Positions 1 through 14,397 are shown, counted from the first letter of the stretch. The stretch: DNA of 60,570 bases from Lineolata rhizophorae (GCA_010093515.1 MU001670.1:2095942-2156511), one strand, 5' to 3'. Made by a program: numbers and translations. Notes: generated by a model not told the origin, from the letters alone.

Positions 1-254
1 CAGAGTTTGAAACACAAAATAAAAGATTAAATAGTCAACTTGAGGCTCTTAAGCCTCAACAGCCACGAAAGAAAGTTCGTGTTAATCCAAATCAACGATT
101 TGCAGATATAGATACAATCATGGTTGCTGTACAGGCCTCACAACTTCTTGAGGCACAACGGGATGCCGACGCTGAGGAACGGGCAGCAGAAAGAGTAGCA
201 GCTGAAACAGCAGCTCAAACACTTCAGTCTATGTGTACAGAGTGGCAATTGTAA
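1..254 (+). mobile_element. 3' end of a pogo/Fot1-like (DDE, CENP-B type) DNA transposase
   Basis: An open frame runs in from the window edge (first full codon at 3) to a TAA at 252-254, about 83 codons. It is charged and helical. It begins with an N-K-R-L-N-S-Q-L-E-A-L-type coiled segment, followed by a basic PRKKVR patch and the segment NPNQRFADID, then an Ala/Glu/Arg-rich helix. This order (leucine-patterned helix, basic patch, 'N-x-x-F-A-x-I-x-x-I') is what I know from the C-terminal tails of fungal pogo/Fot1-like transposases, which are plain cut-and-paste DNA elements. The catalytic DDE part lies outside the window, so activity cannot be judged. Composition (AT-richer, A-rich codons) differs from the GC-rich host genes that follow. 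Confidence 0.6.
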
Positions 255-1573
255 CTACGTTGAGAGAATAAACACGATTTTTCATGAGGATGGGTGGTTT
301 CGGGTCAGTGAGTTGGAACCCCGGGTGACTCGGAACCCGGTCAGCTAGCTTAAAGGGAAAAGCGCTCGGGAAAGCCGCGTAATGCAAAGGCCGCCCGGTT
401 AACTCGGAATCTATCCACCAAATTCTTTCAAGGTGCCGCCATCTGTCTTTCCCCATATTCCTGCGCCTTCACCCCATCCGCCACTAGCCTTCTGCTTAGC
501 TACGTCCGGACTCCGCATGTTCCATTGACCTACACGTCCAACCGAGCTCTGAGACCCACATCCTTCACTACCCCCTACCCCTCCCCACACCTCCTCCCTC
601 TCTTACGGCAAAAATCGCACTACAGACCTACTTACGTACCACCGCATGAAAAAGCGCCCACGGGGCTTTTGTCGCATCCCGCCGCATACACGCGTGCATG
701 CGGTGCCACGCGAGGCATACGTAGACCCGCACGCAATGCACGCGGGCAGGCCTGGCCCGCATGGTGGGTACAGGAAGGCGGATGGAGGGAAGATAGGTAT
801 ATGCGATGTAGTGTAGCGCCGAGTAAGTGCTACAGGCAGAGCAGGTGGGGCTGCATGCGCCCTTTAGGGTATCAGAAAATGCTGTGGCAGGAGATAGGTA
901 GGAAGGTGGGCATGTAGGTAGGTATCCATCTCGTACGAATTTCCATCCGACCTATGTAGTGCGACGACGATGGTATCTATGCGTTGCGCTATACGCTCTA
1001 TACCGTGCGGTGCCATGCCTGTTTTGCCATTCCGTACCACCACATGGACGCCACATTACTACTGTACAACCCCTTCTATACATTTGTATACGCCCGCCAC
1101 ACACCTACATACATACGCGAGCATCCACGTTCCCACCGACTAAATGTAGTCGAGTAGACTTAGAGCGCACGCGCAATCACTCTAGCAGCGTCGTGCCACT
1201 CTTGCTCGGAGTACCCGACCTTCCGGAGCCGGGACTTGGTGGGACATCAGGCATGTCAGCTTGGCAGAGGATGGGACAGCATCCTTCACCATCCCCGTAA
1301 GATGCGAACGAGCTGCGGGTTCAGCAAGGAAAGCCGCCGGCAATTCCACCTCGAGTTCTAGCCTTCAGCCACAGCACTGACGCGCAATGTGCGTGTCCTA
1401 GGAACCTAGCTAGCCACGTGTTTCCCATCTCCGTCGCTACCGCTCTCCCAAAGGCTGGAATCAGCAAGCAAAATAGCACCACCCACATACCTACCAAACC
1501 CGGGGCGCACCCCATAGTCATTTTTCTTCGTTTCCATACTAATCTTCTACCTTCAACCCTGGCAACAAGAGCC
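255..1573. other. Intergenic, no gene seen
   Basis: The first ~120 bases after the transposase stop contain related G/C-rich words (around 300-350, CCCGGGTGACTCGG then CCCGGTCAGC) that may be subterminal repeats of the element. The rest has GTAGGTAGG-type and TACATACATA-type simple sequence (about 890-930 and 1105-1120) and only short open frames without recognisable protein features. The right end is the 3' flank of the RFC gene. Confidence 0.5.
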
Positions 1574-3089
1574 TCATTTCGGCAGGACAAAAGCGTCCGG
1601 CTTCATGTTGATCTTGCACAGGCGAGCCACGCAGCCCGACAGCTGGAGCAACGTCTGCACCCCCTCGAGGATACGCATGTGCGTGAAGCCAATTTCCTGT
1701 TTGTGCGCAGCGCATGAGGGTGGAAGTGTCAGCCGCGTAAGCTTTCGACTAGGGTAATGTATTGTAGATGGGCGAAGGACGGTTATACGACATCTGTCTT
1801 CGGCGCACAAAGATGAATGCGCGTGGTGTGTGTTACATGCGGCTTAACAGGGAGATGGTGGTGGAGCGATAGAGGGCCGGGAAAAAGTAGGAAAAAAGGA
1901 GAACGGTAAGGAGAGGGGGAGATATTTTGCTATACGCACCCTGATAAATTCGAGCTTGGAGTGCTCCGAGAGGCTGTCCATTGACTTCGTCACGCGGAAC
2001 ATGGTGCTGATGATGTCGTGGCTCGAATAGCCCAGGTCCCTGTTTGTTGTATGGCGTTGATATGAGCAGGAGGGAACACACAAGCACGCCTTACGCACAA
2101 CGCGGGCACGATGTAGGCCCGACATTCTCGCCCAGCCCTCGGGGAAGCCATCACTCACCACAGCTCCTGCAGCGTCTCGAGCGCCACCTCCACCTTCCCC
2201 TCATAGCATGCTCTGACCATAGCCTGCACCTTGACCGGGTGCGGGCTATCCACGACCTTGAAGACATTATCGCCATTCACAATGCCGAAGCCCGCCGCCG
2301 TGCTCTGCAGATTATTCACCGCCTGGCGCATGTCGCCCTCGGCCGAGAAGACGAGCGCGGCCATGCCATCGTCGGTCACGTCCACGCGCTCGGCCTCGCA
2401 GATGTGCCGCAGCCGCCGCACCAGCTGTGCGTCCGTCAGCCGCGCGTACCGCAGGATCGCGCAGCGGCTCTGCAGCGCCTCGATGATCTTGTTGGACTGG
2501 TTGCACGCGAAGGCGAAGCGCGTCGTGGCCGAGTATATCTCCATGGTGCGGCGGAGCGCCTGCTGGGCGCCGGCCGTCATGCTGTCCGCCTCGTCCAGGA
2601 TCACCAGCTTGTGGCGGCCGGGCGGCAGCGTGACTTTCTTCTGCGCGAAGGCCTTGATCCGGTTGCGCACCACGTCGATGCCGCGCTCGTCGGACGCGTT
2701 GAGCTCCAGTACGGCCTCCTTGTAAGCGGCACCGCCCAGCATCTGTCGCGCCAGGCACAGGATGCTGGTCGTCTTGCCAATGCCCGGCATCCCGCTAATG
2801 ATCATGTGCGGCATGTTGCCATCCTTGGCTATGATTTTGAGCCGCGCGATCGTTTCCGTGTTGCCAACCACGTCGTCGAGGTACACCGGGCGGTACTTTT
2901 CGACCCTATGGTTCGGCGGTTGTTTCCCGGATTAGCAAATGGCGATAATGGCAACCTAATGGGTGCCGGGGGGCGGTTGAGGCTGTCGACTCACCAAGGG
3001 AGCTCGAAGTTGGTGGCGCTGCCGTTGGCGCTGGCCTTGGACCCATTGCGGGCTGCCGACGAGGACTCGCCTTGCTCGGGCTGAACCAT
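1574..3089 (-). CDS. RFC4: Replication factor C small subunit (human RFC2 / yeast Rfc4 type)
   Basis: Clamp-loader ATPase subunit that helps load PCNA onto primed DNA in the nucleus. Four exons: 3089-2995, 2905-2159, 2039-1940 and 1696-1574, giving 354 residues, the usual length for this subunit. Introns start GTGAGT, GTGAGT and GTGCGT and end TAG, CAG and CAG; frame is kept across all of them. Visible motifs: RFC box VEKYRPV (33-39), Walker A GMPGIGKT (70-77), Walker B LDEAD (135-139), sensor/arginine-finger SRC (178-180), and the RFC-specific C-terminal EIGFTHM helix region. The third intron is long (243 bases). The start was chosen because it gives a short polar N-terminus directly before the RFC box. 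Assignment to the RFC2/Rfc4 rather than the RFC4/Rfc2 or RFC5/Rfc3 lineage rests on the closeness of the AQxKVTLPxGRHK and C-terminal segments to remembered human RFC2. Confidence 0.95.
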
Positions 3090-6000
3090 AGTAGACGACT
3101 ATAGGTGTGCGCGCAGGAGACGAGGTGAGACGCAGAGTATGGAGCTCGTTTGCTGGGGAGAGGGTCGAGAGAACGCGGGTGGGCAGACGCGTTCCGCTCT
3201 GCGCGCGTTTTCCTGTGGGCGGGCGGTGCTGGGTAGTGCCTGCGCGATATTTTAGCGACAGACCAATCAGGGACTTTTCATTTGCGCAGTAAATCTTCAC
3301 TTGGCAGCCAATCACGCTGCACGAGCACAAGTCAATCCACCTAGAGTGCCGCCCGTGACTGCGACAAGACCGAAATACTAGATACCTACCTTGGATACGA
3401 TACTAAGAGAGCGTATACAAAAATACATTACTTTCTACCAAGCTTCCTATAAGCCCGCCTAGCGGGGAACAAGGCGTATGGCAGGCATACGCCGAATCCC
3501 CGTTCCCGTAGCGCCGAGCACTAACTAAATACATTCTCTTGAGGACTTATCTCATCTTTACTAGCCTTATTACTCCTTCTCGCACTAATGGCGAACGACG
3601 CATACAATTAAATTTATAGCCTCTAGCGCAAATCTACTAAGGTATGACGTATACCCTAAGGAGCCTTCTCCGTTCCGCAGGCTATAAACGTTTCATTTGA
3701 GAACACAACGTACTCCTGAAGTGCAAAGCACAGCGATGCGTAGCGAGGCGCGGGCAACCACCTCAACAGAAGCGTAAAAGAAGGGAAATCTTCGCTAGTA
3801 GAGCTTTGCACAAGAACAAGCTCAGACACAGTCGACTCTTAATACGAAGTACCTAACTAGCCGCGATGAACTGGCCCGGCGTTTTCTACCCCCTGCGAAT
3901 TACCAGAATTTGTTAGTCACGCCCAAAGGCGCAGTACTATGCTTCCAGGTCTGCTTCCCCAAAGCTCGGAGCGCTTCTGACATCAGGACTCCTGCAGCTC
4001 CTTTGCCTGGTAATACTTCGGCACCGAAGATTGTAGAAGTCTGCCTGGTGTACTTCTTGAGTTACTTTCAACCGGCAACGCCCTCTGCTTCTCGTTCGCG
4101 TATCTCCGGGCTTTACGGTTGGTATAGGCGGAGAATAGATGCGTGATGATGAAGCTCTTGATGGGGTAGGACGGATGATAGACGAGAAAAGGGCCCGAAT
4201 AACCGGTGCGCGGCAAACAAAATGACGAGAAGCCGCGAACGCAGGCATCGTCAAAAGGATGCAAGTGAGTTGAAAGAAAGGAAGCCAGGAGGTCCCTGGC
4301 CATGGACGAGAGCTCAGGCCCTGTGCTATGTTGCTTATATACATACATGGCGCTTAAGAGAATAGCCTATAGTAGTTAGTAGTGTAGGTCTAGCACATTA
4401 CGCACCATAAGTCTATGGAGAAGGCTTTTTAGGGTATACATAATTTGCATATAAGCCTTCCAGGTGCTGTCGTCGATCGTGCGGGAGCTCTGTGGTGAAT
4501 TCCCGTTGGGGGCAGGGGGGAAAAGTGAGTGGAGGGGCAACGTGGGTGTCTGAGCGTCCCGCGTTCCATTCGAGTCGCGTTCGAGGAAGCGCGCTCGTTG
4601 TAGCACGTCGGTTTCAGCCTTTTCACTCAGCACTGCGAAACGGGCATGGAAGCGCCTCGAGAGCCAGGCCAGGGTGCGGGAAGAACCTGGCCATAACAAA
4701 CTGATGGCTGCGGAGGAGCCGGAAGAGCCGGTGCTGCTGCATTGGGTCGCAATCAAAATAGGAAAAGAAAATGGAAAGATTTTTTTGTTTTCCCCCGTGA
4801 TGTAGGTAGGAAGCGGTGGAACGGCAAAAAAAAGTTTCTCTCCAAATGTTCCTAGGGTCTGTTTTCCACTAGTCTATGACGATTGCTGCACCCACGGGTC
4901 CATAAGGGGGGGTCCGAACGGACCGCGGCCGCCCGAGCAGCGGCGGCGGCGGCGGCGATAGCGTAGCCCTGCGAGCGTGCGCTAACTTCTGACGCGTCCG
5001 CAGCACAGGAACTTCGGAGTGGAAAGTGTAGTGCGGCAAAGCGGACCCGCGCCGGGCGGTTTGTCAAGATGACTGACCAACGATGGCGTCACCCTTGGTT
5101 CGACGGCGAGGAAGAAAGCGTTTAGGGACGGATCCTGCGTTTTGCTTGTGGCCCTAAGTGGTGTTTCTCGACATGACCGACCGACCGACTGACTCGAACA
5201 TTTTTAAACGTTTCTCATGTCCGAGGAACCGCTGGCCGATTCGTAACAGGTACGAGCGCGTACCTTGGGTATGGAGTGCACACAGTAAGACGGGGGATTC
5301 AGGACTGTGGCGCAATTTGCCTTGGGATTAGAGATGCAGCCAAAGCTGCGACACGGCGGACAACGGTCCTTCGGGAGGAATAGCGGCGCAGCCGAACCAC
5401 ACGGACTGGACCGCTTGGAAATGGAGTTTTGCTCTGCCGTTGCATCATCTCAGCAGGCAAAGGCTCGAGCAAAACAATTACTAGCCAGGAAAAAAGAGGT
5501 CATGGGATGCAGAAAGCTGTGATACTAGGTGGGTTGGCGGAGCTTGGCGCTCGGAATAGTCTTGGCCACTGCTGCCTTTTGTATCGTCATGAGCAGCGTG
5601 AGCCTCCTCTCCCGGCCAGCCTGCCCTGTCCTGCGGGCAGTAGATGTGGGCGGGCCGCGCTGCGCTCCGACAAAGGGAGGATCCGACTCGACCAACTATG
5701 TACCTATGTATACATACATACATGGTAAGCCTCCATCCAGGCAAGCTGCGACCCACGGACAGCACCCCTTGGCAAAAACCCCAATCCCGTCCGATCCGCG
5801 CGGCTGGGGCGCTGGCCCTGCGCCGCCTTGCATGCGACACTGCCGGGACCCGCGGCCGGGGGCGGGGGGTGCGCGGCCAATGAGCGGGCGCGCGCGCGCT
5901 GCGAGATGCTGGGGGCGGGAAGCACAGCCACAGGCGGCGCGCGAGATGGGAAGGCACGGAGTCGGGCGGCTCTGGAAGGGGCCGGGACCGCACACGCACT

Positions 6001-6685
6001 CTCCGTCCTTGTCATCATCCGGAAGTCGGGACGGGGAGAGAGAGAGGCGACACGCGGGCGGCTTCCTGGGGCTGCACAGCCCAACTGCGCCGGCGGCCAC
6101 CGCAGGCTGCAGCAAGCCCTCCCTCCCGCCGGGGGTACGAGGCGAGGCAGGTACACACGCCAAACGTCAGTGTTTGGTCGATCCGAGCCCCGGGTCCGGG
6201 ACGCCACATCGTGCCGCGTCACCACCCGTCGCTTTTTCAGCCCGCGATCCCTGCTTCCCGCGGCTCTGGCGCTCGTCGCAAGTTCCCTTCCCGTCTCGTC
6301 GCTCTCCTCCCGCCCCGTTGGCCGGTTTTCTTCCTCGCTCCTGCATTCGGCGGTCCTGTCCCTTCCCGTGGTTCAACTGTGCGCTCTGCTCTGACTCTTC
6401 ACTTTCCCTCCTCTTACCGTGGTTCACCACCTTGCGCTTCCACTGCGACCGATGCCCACACTGTTCTCTTGACCACTACAAAAAGCACTCCCTGCCCCTC
6501 TCCCCGTACGAGCATCGTGCGACTGCTGCGACATCAACCGCGCTCTTTGACCTCCCAGAGTCACACGGTCCCTCTCAACTCCGCTTTGCGACTCGTTCAG
6601 ACAACTCTCTCTGCCAAGACAAGCATCTCCGCCAGGAGTCTAATAGTCAAGACAAGGCAAAGAAGACGAAGGGAGAAGCACAACC
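3090..6685. other. Long intergenic region between RFC subunit and yapsin gene
   Basis: No convincing gene in 3.6 kb. 3090-3300 is the RFC promoter. 3340-4100 is lower in GC and holds a nested hairpin (see separate entry). 4900-5000 has an alanine-codon-like GCGGCGGCG run. 5695-5725 has TATGTATACATACATACATG simple sequence. From about 6200 to 6670 the plus strand is strongly C/T-rich, the usual look of a fungal promoter/5' leader just before the protease start codon. Several open frames over 150 codons here (for example 5529-6725) are explained by high GC; they have no domain, no conserved start context and mixed low-complexity composition. Confidence 0.6.
3454..3501. repeat. Nested inverted repeat (hairpin)
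   Basis: An outer CGGGGA/TCCCCG pair encloses a perfect 8-base inverted repeat GGCGTATG...CATACGCC with a 5-base spacer (3473-3493). Immediately to the left is another small palindrome, CCCGC-CTA-GCGGG (3454-3466). It lies in the low-GC part of the intergenic region. Function unknown; it could be the remains of a small transposable element or a structured transcript. Confidence 0.45.
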
Positions 6686-8367
<1,682 letters not shown>

Positions 8368-10990
8368 GCAGGGGGATGGTAGTGGTGGTGGATCTTTAGA
8401 GGAGCTTCTTCATGGCCATGGGCGTTGCGGATGGGAGAGGTGGTTGGCTTTGAGGACTGCGTCCGCGGCTTGCGGAGCTTGTGTGGGCTTTCTTGTATGA
8501 CACCTTTTTTTTTTTTTTTATTCCCCTCTCTTGCTATGGGTAACGGGGGCATCGAGCGCATGAACGGCGTTTTTTTCGTGCAAAAGTCGCGGGTATGGAT
8601 AACCGCGCCGGTTGGGTGGCGTTTTGCCTTTTTGCTCTTTCTTTGGGGTTGGTTTGGGTCTTGGGGAGGTTTTCCTGGCTAGGATCGCCTAGAAGAGAGG
8701 TCAGATGTAAATGTCTTTTCCCAATTTTCCCCCTTTGGCTCCGAGGCAGGGGCTATCTTCTCTCTTTCTTTTTGGACTTTGTTCTGGATTTCCGGATTTC
8801 TGGGTTTAGGGCGCTTCTCTCGATTCCTTTTCTTGAGGCAAGAAAAGGGTTTATTTAGCAACGTCAAGCATGCATGCAACAAGGCATTAGACTTTCTTTC
8901 CTTGGTACTTAGCGGGGCGTTGTCTTCCCTCGCCTTCGTTCTTGCCAATATAAAAGTCATGTCAAAGAGCGAGAAAAGTAGAAAAGCAAGTTAGAACAAA
9001 ACGGGATCTGTCAACGATGACAATATCCGTGCGTGAAGTGTCTCAAGCGACTCCCGGTGTCAAACCCCTCTTGTCCAACTGCTCGCGCCCCGGCACGAGC
9101 TTCGGTGCCAGTTATCTCGCGAACGCCCACAATGGGTGCGTTAGGTACGTACCTTGGCTCCTCGCATGCCCAACTTCCAACCAAGACACCCAATCGTCAT
9201 ACATCGAGCGGCATGCATGTAAGCAGGAGAGAGCCAACTACGTAGTATGTAGCCAAACTCTAAGCCACGCGAGATGTCTCAGACATTGCATCTCAAATTG
9301 TGTACTACGTATGTGTGTGTCTGAGTCAGGGTGTATGGCCGGCTAGAGGAGCCTCACGGCCTTGCAGGGTAAGCACTGCTTTAGCACTAGGTAAGGCAAG
9401 CAAGTACACGCGAAGTGTATTTTTAAGGTTTACAGTGAAGGAAGTCCAATCGGCAGGCGTCCCGAAACCAATTACTATCTTATTTTAGTAACCTATTGGC
9501 TCATCGGACACTTTTGGTCACTCCCTTGCATCTCACGTGCTCCAATCGGCAACTTGCACACACGTGACAAAGCTGCGTTCTGTTGAACCACCTCGATGGT
9601 GAGGAGCAGGAATCTTCACTCCACTGTAGCATACCAAATGTGAATTCGTGTTTTTAAAGGGAGGATTAATCCCTTCCCGATTTTGTCTTATATTAAAATA
9701 ACCACCGTGGCACTCCACACCTTTTAGCCCTACACTAATTACTTGTCGTCTGACTCAAATACCACATCCACCGCACAAAACTTCCCTACTGGTTAGCATT
9801 GGCCGAGAATGATCTCTCAGTTGAGCAGAAGAACTGCGGGCGTGCTAAGAAGACTTCGAGCGCTTGGCACCCGCCAACTCCTATGTAGATGAGACTACTT
9901 CGGGGCACAACCCAAACCCATAACTGCGCCACAATACCTTTGAGAACATTCTTCTAGGCTAGAAGTAACTTTGGATTACTTTTCAAGCGTTCATCTCCAG
10001 AGCATTCGCCCGCCACCATATGCGCCGGGAGAACGTCGCATCAACATCTCTCTTGCATCCGCTTCCGCATGCCGCTCTCTCACCAAAGCCACAACAGCCG
10101 TATGACCCTGAGAGACTCCCACAGCAGACACCATCGCCCAGCCTCAGCAAGACTCTCACCACCAGTACATGCTCCCCAGCACCATGGAAGGAACCAAATC
10201 CGAGACCAAGAAATAGAAAAGCAAACAAGACCGGTACAGTACAAGTACACAGGCGCAAACACAACCGAAACGAAAGGAAATGAAACATTTAACCTCGATG
10301 GCAAGTAAACGAACATTACACAAACAAGCCTCGCAGAGCCAAGGAAAGGTGGTAAGGGCGAAATGTGAGATGCGGGCCTCCAAAAACGGCCCTGTATGAA
10401 TCAATGTGAGACGTCAGAACTCCTTCGTAAGAGAAAGTTGGTGGAGGAGACGGGTCTCTAAGATACGCGAAAACTGAAAATATGCGCATTTCAGAGGTAC
10501 TTTTGGGAAAATCACTTACACCCTCCATGCACTCATCACCCCATCATCTTCCCTGCCAATAGAGCCTGCAGTCGGAACGGGGAGTGTTCGAGAAAAGGAA
10601 AAGACAAGACACAACAGAATAGCACAGAGAAAAAGCTACGCATCAAAATGAAAAGCCAGGCGCCTGGAAATTTTCCATTCCCTTTTGCCGGTGATTTCCA
10701 CGCCTATCAGAGTAACCTTGTAGCCCAGCCTCGTTAAACGGAAGGAAAAGCATTCCCTATGCTCATGCTATAAAGCCCATTAACCTTTCAGCCTGAACCG
10801 CGCTCATCCAAAGCCGACTGCTCGCCGCTGCACCGCCACACCAACCTTCGCCTTCGCCACACAGAGCCATCGGAATCGTAAAGCCTTATCACTAATCGCG
10901 AGTCCGTCGTAGAACCCATACCACCCCAAATTCCCCCCATTCCCTTAAGAAACCACTCCCCCCCTCCCCCTCACACCTCCTCACACCGCT
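8368..10990. other. 2.6 kb intergenic region, no gene seen
   Basis: Between the 3' ends of the convergent protease and Scd6 genes. There is a poly-T run at 8507-8519 and a GTATGTGTGTGTCTGAG simple stretch near 9305. Short open frames on both strands around 9980-10320 lack any recognisable protein features. The last few hundred bases are probably the Scd6 3' UTR. Confidence 0.55.
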
Positions 10991-13310
10991 TTAAGCACCA
11001 CCATTCGCAGCACCTGCCTGCTGCATCCCACCCCGACCCCTAGTCGGACCACCCCGACCACGCCCACCGTAGCCACGCCCACCGCGATATCCACCACCAC
11101 GGCCCCTACCGCGTCCACGATAGCCCTGGCGATACCCATCGACGCTGCCCTGACCGAAAGTCTCCATATTCTTGCGCCGCTCCTCAGAGCGAAACTCAGC
11201 GCCACGGCGTGAAGTGGCCTCCTCGCGGTCGCGCATCTCAGAAGAGATGTTGTCGAAGAAGGATGTCGCCTTGTTGTACGTCGCGGGCTTGTCCGTGGGA
11301 ATTACGACGTCCGGGTGGGTGCCTGCGGTCTTTTCTCCGTCGGTGCCGTTGGTGGGGCTTGCCTCTCCCCCAGCGGGGGAGCCGTTCGGTGCAGCGGCGC
11401 TATCCCCAAGAGGCGACCCAGTCGCAATAGCTTCCTTAACCAGATCCTGCTTATTAAATTTGGCGTTTGCGGACTCGAAGTCGTAATCGGTGGTCGGAAC
11501 TTCCACCTTGTTCATCCCACCACGGGCAGCGCCACGACCACGATGTTGAGCACCTCCGCGAGGGTGGGCAAAACCACCTGTGCCAGGCTTGTTGCCATGA
11601 CGGATGCGGTCGTCGGCGCGCATCTCTGCCACCTTCTTAGTCAGGTTATCCATGGCAGAACCCTCAGCAGCGCCCGCCTTTTGACCAGGAGCGGGGGGCA
11701 GTTTAGCCATAGCCGCCGCGACAGCGGCGGTAGCAGCTTGTGTGGCATTTTGATAATTGAGAGCGGCAGCCTGGGCGGCAACAGGCTGGGAAGCGCTAGC
11801 AGCAGTCATCTTGGGTGGAACATTGGCCGAAGCAGACTGGAGAGGAGCTACAGGTGCTTGCCTAGGCTGCTGGTTATTGCTACCAAGAGGAATAGCCGGC
11901 ACGATACGATTGTTCTTAGGGCCCGTTGGCGGGGCCTTCCCGGTCGCGGCGGATGGCTGCGGAGAAGTAGTTTGTGCAGCTGTCGACGTTGCAGAGCCAG
12001 TCGTTGTAGTAGCAGGAGCAAGCGCCGCAGAGACGTCGGGTTTGGACTCAACTGGAGGCGGCGGAGGTTGCTTGGCGCCAGCAGCTGGTCCAGAGGGAAC
12101 TGGAGTGCCCGCCTTGCTCGATGGTTTGGCCGCATCTGGCTTTGCTGCCGTGGAGTCCGCCTCTACCTTCTGAGGAGGCTTAGCCGCAAGGTCTTTGGCT
12201 CCACTAGGCCCAATTGGAGGCGGAGGTTGTTGCTGCTGTGGGCCCTGCGGCTGTGGCTGTTGCTGCTGACCAGGTGGTCCAATCGGAGGCGGCATCTGAC
12301 CCGGCTGGGGAGGCGAGAAGGGCCCCGGCGGGAAGCCCTGGCCAGGCGGAGGATACCAACCAGGCGGAGCGCCATATGGCGGCATGCCGGGAAAGCCTTG
12401 AAAGCCCGGTCCGCCTGGTCCACTCGGCCCACCCGGCACACCCGGCACCCCCGGCACACCAGGTCCACCAGGGAAACCACCCTGCGGGCCGAATCGTTGA
12501 CCTTGGAATGGCGGGTAAGGCCCATAAGGTGAAGCAAATGGCGGCTGTTGGAAATTCGGAGTGTGTTGCTGTTGAGGCTGGTCCTGCTGTTGGGGCGTTG
12601 AAGCAGTTTGAGTTGGAGGACGAGCGGCCTAGACGGCGAGAAGGAAAACGTGTCAGCAAAGTGGTTGTTCTCAATGGTTAGAGCAGCCCGAGTGTTCGCG
12701 ACCGTGATCAGAAGGAAGGCAACGGAGAAATCCACAGCATAAATTGTTTGCGCAAATTCGGTACAAAATGTTTTACATCCGTAGTGCTTCATCACTAGAT
12801 CTCGACAAAAGCGAAGTGTATTTGGCGCTTGCACCAATCCACATCCACAAAACAGTTATTACTTACCCCAAGAATGGCCGGGTCATCAGGCATCGGCGGT
12901 TGCGGAGGCTTAGGCTCCTGCTTGGGCTGCTCTTCAATGCGCAGGTCCTTTACATCGCTGCCTCGAAAAACAATGTACTCGTAAATGTTGTCAGACGGTC
13001 CAATCTCCTCGCCCTCATTGTTGCGACGGCCCTCAGTTCCGTACGACTTGACATGTTCGAGGGCGACGGTCGAGTTCTCGGAGTTGATCTCATGGAGATT
13101 GCCGACATAGCTGCGATGGGCCTGTATTAGAGCGTAACCACGGCGTGTTCATAAGGTGCAAGGCACTGTACTTACCGAATATCGCTCTTTGAAATGAGCG
13201 AAATGCGCGAACTGTTCGTCTCTAGGTTAGCCTGAAGCGGCAGCTCTTGGGAGGCATGGAGCTGCGAGGCAGCTTGGCCGAGTTAAAACTCACCCGATGT
13301 ACTCCGACAT
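10991..13310 (-). CDS. scd6: Scd6/LSM14-family mRNA decapping activator and translational repressor
   Basis: RNA-granule (P-body) protein that represses translation and promotes decapping. Exons 13310-13294, 13211-13176, 13110-12867 and 12628-10991 give 644 residues; frame is kept across all introns (GTGAGT, GTAAGT, GTAAGT donors). Domains in order: LSm14 domain (about 1-80; starts MSEYIGSRISLISKSDIRY and includes EHVKSYGTEGRR and YEYIVFRGSD), a long Pro/Gln/Gly-rich linker with repeated PGVPG units, Ala/Pro-rich low complexity, FDF box (DYDFESANAKFNK), FFD box (SFFDNISSEM), TFG box (NMETFGQGSVDGYRQGY) and a C-terminal RGG tail with more than ten Arg-Gly pairs. Two tiny 5' exons explain why the N-terminus is easily missed. 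It faces PEX39 across a 456-base shared promoter. Longer than yeast Scd6 because of the linker. Confidence 0.95.
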
Positions 13311-13766
13311 GGTTGGCGAGCACGGAGCGATAGTTCAAGACTAACGCAATCGGAAAGCGGAAAATATGTGACGGCAAGGAATGAAGATGGCAGGGCGGAG
13401 AGGAGAGGGAGAAGAAGAGGCGTGTGGCGGAGGAAGAAGAGAGAAAGAAGGCAAGCGGCGGACGAGGAAGAAGAGAAGCACCGCGATCGGCTGTGGCAGT
13501 CGTGTTTGTGGGTGGCAGGCGCGACCCGGCTTTGACGCGGCGGCCGCCGGCGCCTGCCTAGCCAATCACGTGCCCGCTCGCCCTCCACCGCCGAGCCGCA
13601 TCGTCGTCGGCCGGGCCTCGGTGACCTCAGCGGCTTCAACCGCCTCGACCGCATCCGAACAGCTGTCACGCAATCTCGTGCCATTTTGAGTGCTCTTGAC
13701 TTCAGACCGACGAGGCCAGTCGCTCTCTATATTGTTGCCAGGCTTCTGTAAATATAAAACAGGACG
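13311..13766. promoter_or_regulatory. Divergent promoter region of Scd6 and PEX39
   Basis: 456 bases between two start codons on opposite strands. It contains a purine-rich GGAGAGGAGAGGG/GAAGAAGAG stretch (about 13395-13480), which is a C/T-rich leader when read towards Scd6, and a CCAATC-type element (CTAGCCAATCACG, near 13558-13570). No open reading frame of interest. Confidence 0.6.
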
Positions 13767-14397
13767 ATGGCCACGGACACGCCATCTGCACATTCAGACG
13801 ATATATATGCACGGTTAGACCAGTATCCGTTTGCCAGCGATGAAGAGTTCCTAGCAGGCCTGAATGCCATACTCTCCGCGAGCACATCGCCAGAGCAGTC
13901 AGCCGAGTTGGCTCTGCGGGCGCGTTGCTTTTACTTCCAGAGGCAAGCACCTTCGATCGCTGCCTTCAACACGGGGCAAACGTCTGGATTGACATCTTTC
14001 CAGAAAATTCAATATCCCCGTAGACTACGATTTGTACAAGGACTGGCGGCAGCGCAATTCGGCTCATGCGTCGGCTATCGGCGTCCAGAACGGCGTCTCG
14101 ACTCTTGAAACAAGCTCATCTGGTGGTAATCACGCAGCTCCGACTCCAACCTCTGAACAGGCGACTAGCACAGCTGGGGGTGGTGGTGGTGGTGGTGATC
14201 CAAGCGCACCATATCCAACTTCGTTTGCGCATATTGTTGAGCTTATAACCACTGGCCAGCCTGTGCCGGGAATCAAGGAGATACCAAGTACCGTTCTTGA
14301 GGGACAGGGCACGCAAAGCACCAAACCCAAGCGGAAGAAGCCGTGGGAAAAGGATGCTGTTGACCCAAGCTCTGCTGAAGAGGCGACGTCGAGCTGA
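13767..14397 (+). CDS. PEX39: PEX39-like peroxisomal import factor (KPWE motif; GC-AG intron)
   Basis: Small soluble protein, 189 residues. Exons 13767-13942 and 14004-14397; the 61-base intron begins GCAAGC and ends TTTCCAG, a non-canonical GC-AG intron; splicing it joins AG|A in frame to give FQRKFNIPVDYDLYKDW. The N-terminal domain (about 10-90) has the pattern DxYPFxSDEEFLAGL...RARCFYFxRK...VDYDLYKDW that I associate with the C6orf226/Yjr012c family, recently named PEX39. Near the C-terminus is KRKKPWEKD (about 172-180), carrying the KPWE motif reported to be shared by PEX39 and PEX13 and to contact the PTS2 receptor PEX7. Between them is a glycine run and low-complexity linker. Likely role: helping import of PTS2 proteins. 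The peroxisomal carrier gene lies 4.3 kb away. Family assignment is from memory of motifs, hence not full confidence. Confidence 0.82.
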
